From RGIG5612 sp963589005 (GTDB lineage Bacteria > Bacillota > Clostridia > Lachnospirales > Lachnospiraceae), in contig CAVAJR010000048.1 of the NCBI GenBank assembly GCA_963589005.1, positions 1 to 7,158 of the forward strand: DNA of 7,158 bases. Reading direction: 5' to 3'. Shown piece after piece: positions 6,233-7,158 of the stretch; within the stretch, counting starts at the first letter, position 1, and each line of letters begins with the position of its first letter. The notes below the pieces were generated by a model that had not been told where the DNA came from, did no database searches, and was given only the letters and a program-made list of their open reading frames with translations. Position numbers and translations under genes: made by a program.

Positions 6233-7158
6233 TCATAAAACCTGCTCGCAGATACTCAGAACTTCTTTCATCATGTTGCCATTAAGCCTGGAATAATTAA
6301 TAATAAAGAGGTTCTGCCTATCGTATCCGCTTTTAGAGTCACCTGACAAATAATACTCATCCAAGGAACGGACCTTAATGCCGTTATTTAGCAAAAACTC
6401 CTTTAAGCTCTTCATATTGAGCTCTGCGTTGACCCTCAGCAAAAAATGAAGTCCGGCATCATTTTCAATAATCGTGCAATTTCCTCCTATCGCACTGCTT
6501 TTTATACTCTCTATTACCTCATTTCTCTTACGCATATAANNNNNNNNNNTATAATATAGCCGCATTCTGTTTATATGCTTTTCGAAGTATCCCTGTTTAA
6601 TAAATTCGGCCAAGGTGTACTGCACAAAATTCGATACTGTGCATGCATAAAATGACAGCTTCTCGTAATATCTGTTAGCCAGATGCATCGGCAATACCAT
6701 GTAGCTCACACGTATAGTAGGTGAGAGAGATTTGGAAAAGGTATTTATATAGATAACCTTCTCACAGCCATCGATTGAAAACAGCGTAGGCAGCGGTCTT
6801 GCGCCTGAACGAAACTCACTGTCATAATCATCCTCTAATATGTATCTGTTTTCATCTGCGTTTGCCCAGGCAAGCAGCTCATAGCGACGGCTTGCCGGCA
6901 TAGTGATTCCTGTCGGAAAATGATGATTCGGGCATATATGTGCCACATCCGCCTTGATTCTGTTTAGTTCATCCACCGTAACGCCGTTGTCATCAAGCGA
7001 CGCAAAACGGCATTCTATATCTCTCTGCCTGTATATATTTTCCAGCTTCTTATATCCGGGATTCTCTATTGCATAGGTTCTCTGCTTCCCGAGCAGCTCT
7101 GTGATTATTCCGTAAAGGTACTCCGTTCCCGCACCAATGATGATCTGATCAGGATCCA
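6233..7158 (-). CDS. MocR/PdxR-type GntR regulator with aminotransferase domain, partial
   Basis: The frame enters from the right edge and runs to TGA at 6235-6233; about 307 residues are visible out of the 450-480 usual for the family. The N-terminal winged-helix DNA-binding domain lies outside the window. The visible part is a fold type I, PLP-binding aminotransferase-like domain. It starts DPDQIIIGAGTEYLYGIITE and includes YAIENPGYKKLE, CPNHHFPTGITMPASRR, EDDYDSEFRSG (the Asp and Tyr that hold the PLP ring), NTFSKSLSP with the Schiff-base Lys, HINRMRLYY and AGLHFLLRV. No true start is in view; the GTG at 6976 is internal. In the family, PLP or a PLP-amino acid adduct controls DNA binding, as in PdxR and GabR. 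The regulon of this one cannot be told, because its divergent or target gene would lie beyond the edge. Ten Ns (6540-6549) interrupt it in frame. Confidence 0.93.
   Translation of the reverse strand, partial: DPDQIIIGAGTEYLYGIITELLGKQRTYAIENPGYKKLENIYRQRDIECRFASLDDNGVTVDELNRIKADVAHICPNHHFPTGITMPASRRYELLAWANADENRYILEDDYDSEFRSGARPLPTLFSIDGCEKVIYINTFSKSLSPTIRVSYMVLPMHLANRYYEKLSFYACTVSNFVQYTLAEFIKQGYFEKHINRMRLYYXXXXYMRKRNEVIESIKSSAIGGNCTIIENDAGLHFLLRVNAELNMKSLKEFLLNNGIKVRSLDEYYLSGDSKSGYDRQNLFIINYSRLNGNMMKEVLSICEQVL
6540..6549. other. Assembly gap of 10 Ns inside the MocR-type gene
   Basis: The Ns are flanked on the coding strand by CTATATTATA and TTATATGCG, which share TTATA. Merging at that overlap gives RMRLYYMRKRNEV, in frame and with the spacing I expect for the MocR RMRxxYxxxR segment. 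The Ns therefore look like a scaffolding placeholder, and probably no residues are missing. Confidence 0.75.

Noticed and set aside
6976..6976. GTG at 6976 as the start of a short aminotransferase
   Set aside because: The frame continues upstream to the window edge with typical MocR sequence (IIIGAGTEYLYG; YAIENPGYKKLE), so this GTG is an internal Val codon.

Overview
The window looks like a piece of a draft or metagenomic scaffold from a low-GC Gram-positive gut-type bacterium, most likely a Lachnospiraceae member (Clostridia). This is inferred, not searched. The grounds are AT-rich DNA, strong purine-rich Shine-Dalgarno sites, lipoprotein signal peptides on both binding proteins, and a histidine kinase core (SHDIRTP, then IIGFTALAAAHID, HLLSLINDILDMSRIESG) of the type I associate with Lachnospiraceae hybrid kinases. 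A run of 10 Ns shows the assembly is joined at 6540-6549.

Every gene I can support is on the minus strand, so transcription runs from high to low coordinates. At the right edge (6233-7158) is the C-terminal aminotransferase part of a MocR/PdxR-type GntR regulator, cut by the window edge and interrupted by the Ns. It ends 2 nt before a long, multi-stem rho-independent terminator. A gene-free stretch of about 350 bp follows (5885-6232). It holds the terminator, a good sigma-A-like promoter, and a leader of about 200 nt with inverted and direct repeats.

Downstream is a tight four-gene unit. In order of transcription it encodes a family 1 (sugar-type) solute-binding lipoprotein (5884-4598), a hybrid histidine kinase/response regulator with a Cache-like extracellular domain (4587-2038), a family 3 (amino-acid-type) solute-binding lipoprotein (2004-1135), and the N-terminal 381 residues of a second two-TM membrane sensor that runs off the left edge (1145 to <1). 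Gaps are 10 nt, 33 nt and an 11-nt overlap. The kinase's best ribosome site lies in the stop codon of the gene before it, so translational coupling is likely.

No ABC permease or ATPase gene is visible. The most economical reading is that the two binding lipoproteins feed ligand information to the membrane sensors instead of serving uptake: a two-ligand, two-sensor signalling operon. The hybrid kinase has a receiver but no Hpt domain, so the final phosphotransfer and output steps lie outside the window. The component families are known. What merits attention is the combination and the structured leader. I found no tRNA, rRNA, CRISPR array or transposase.
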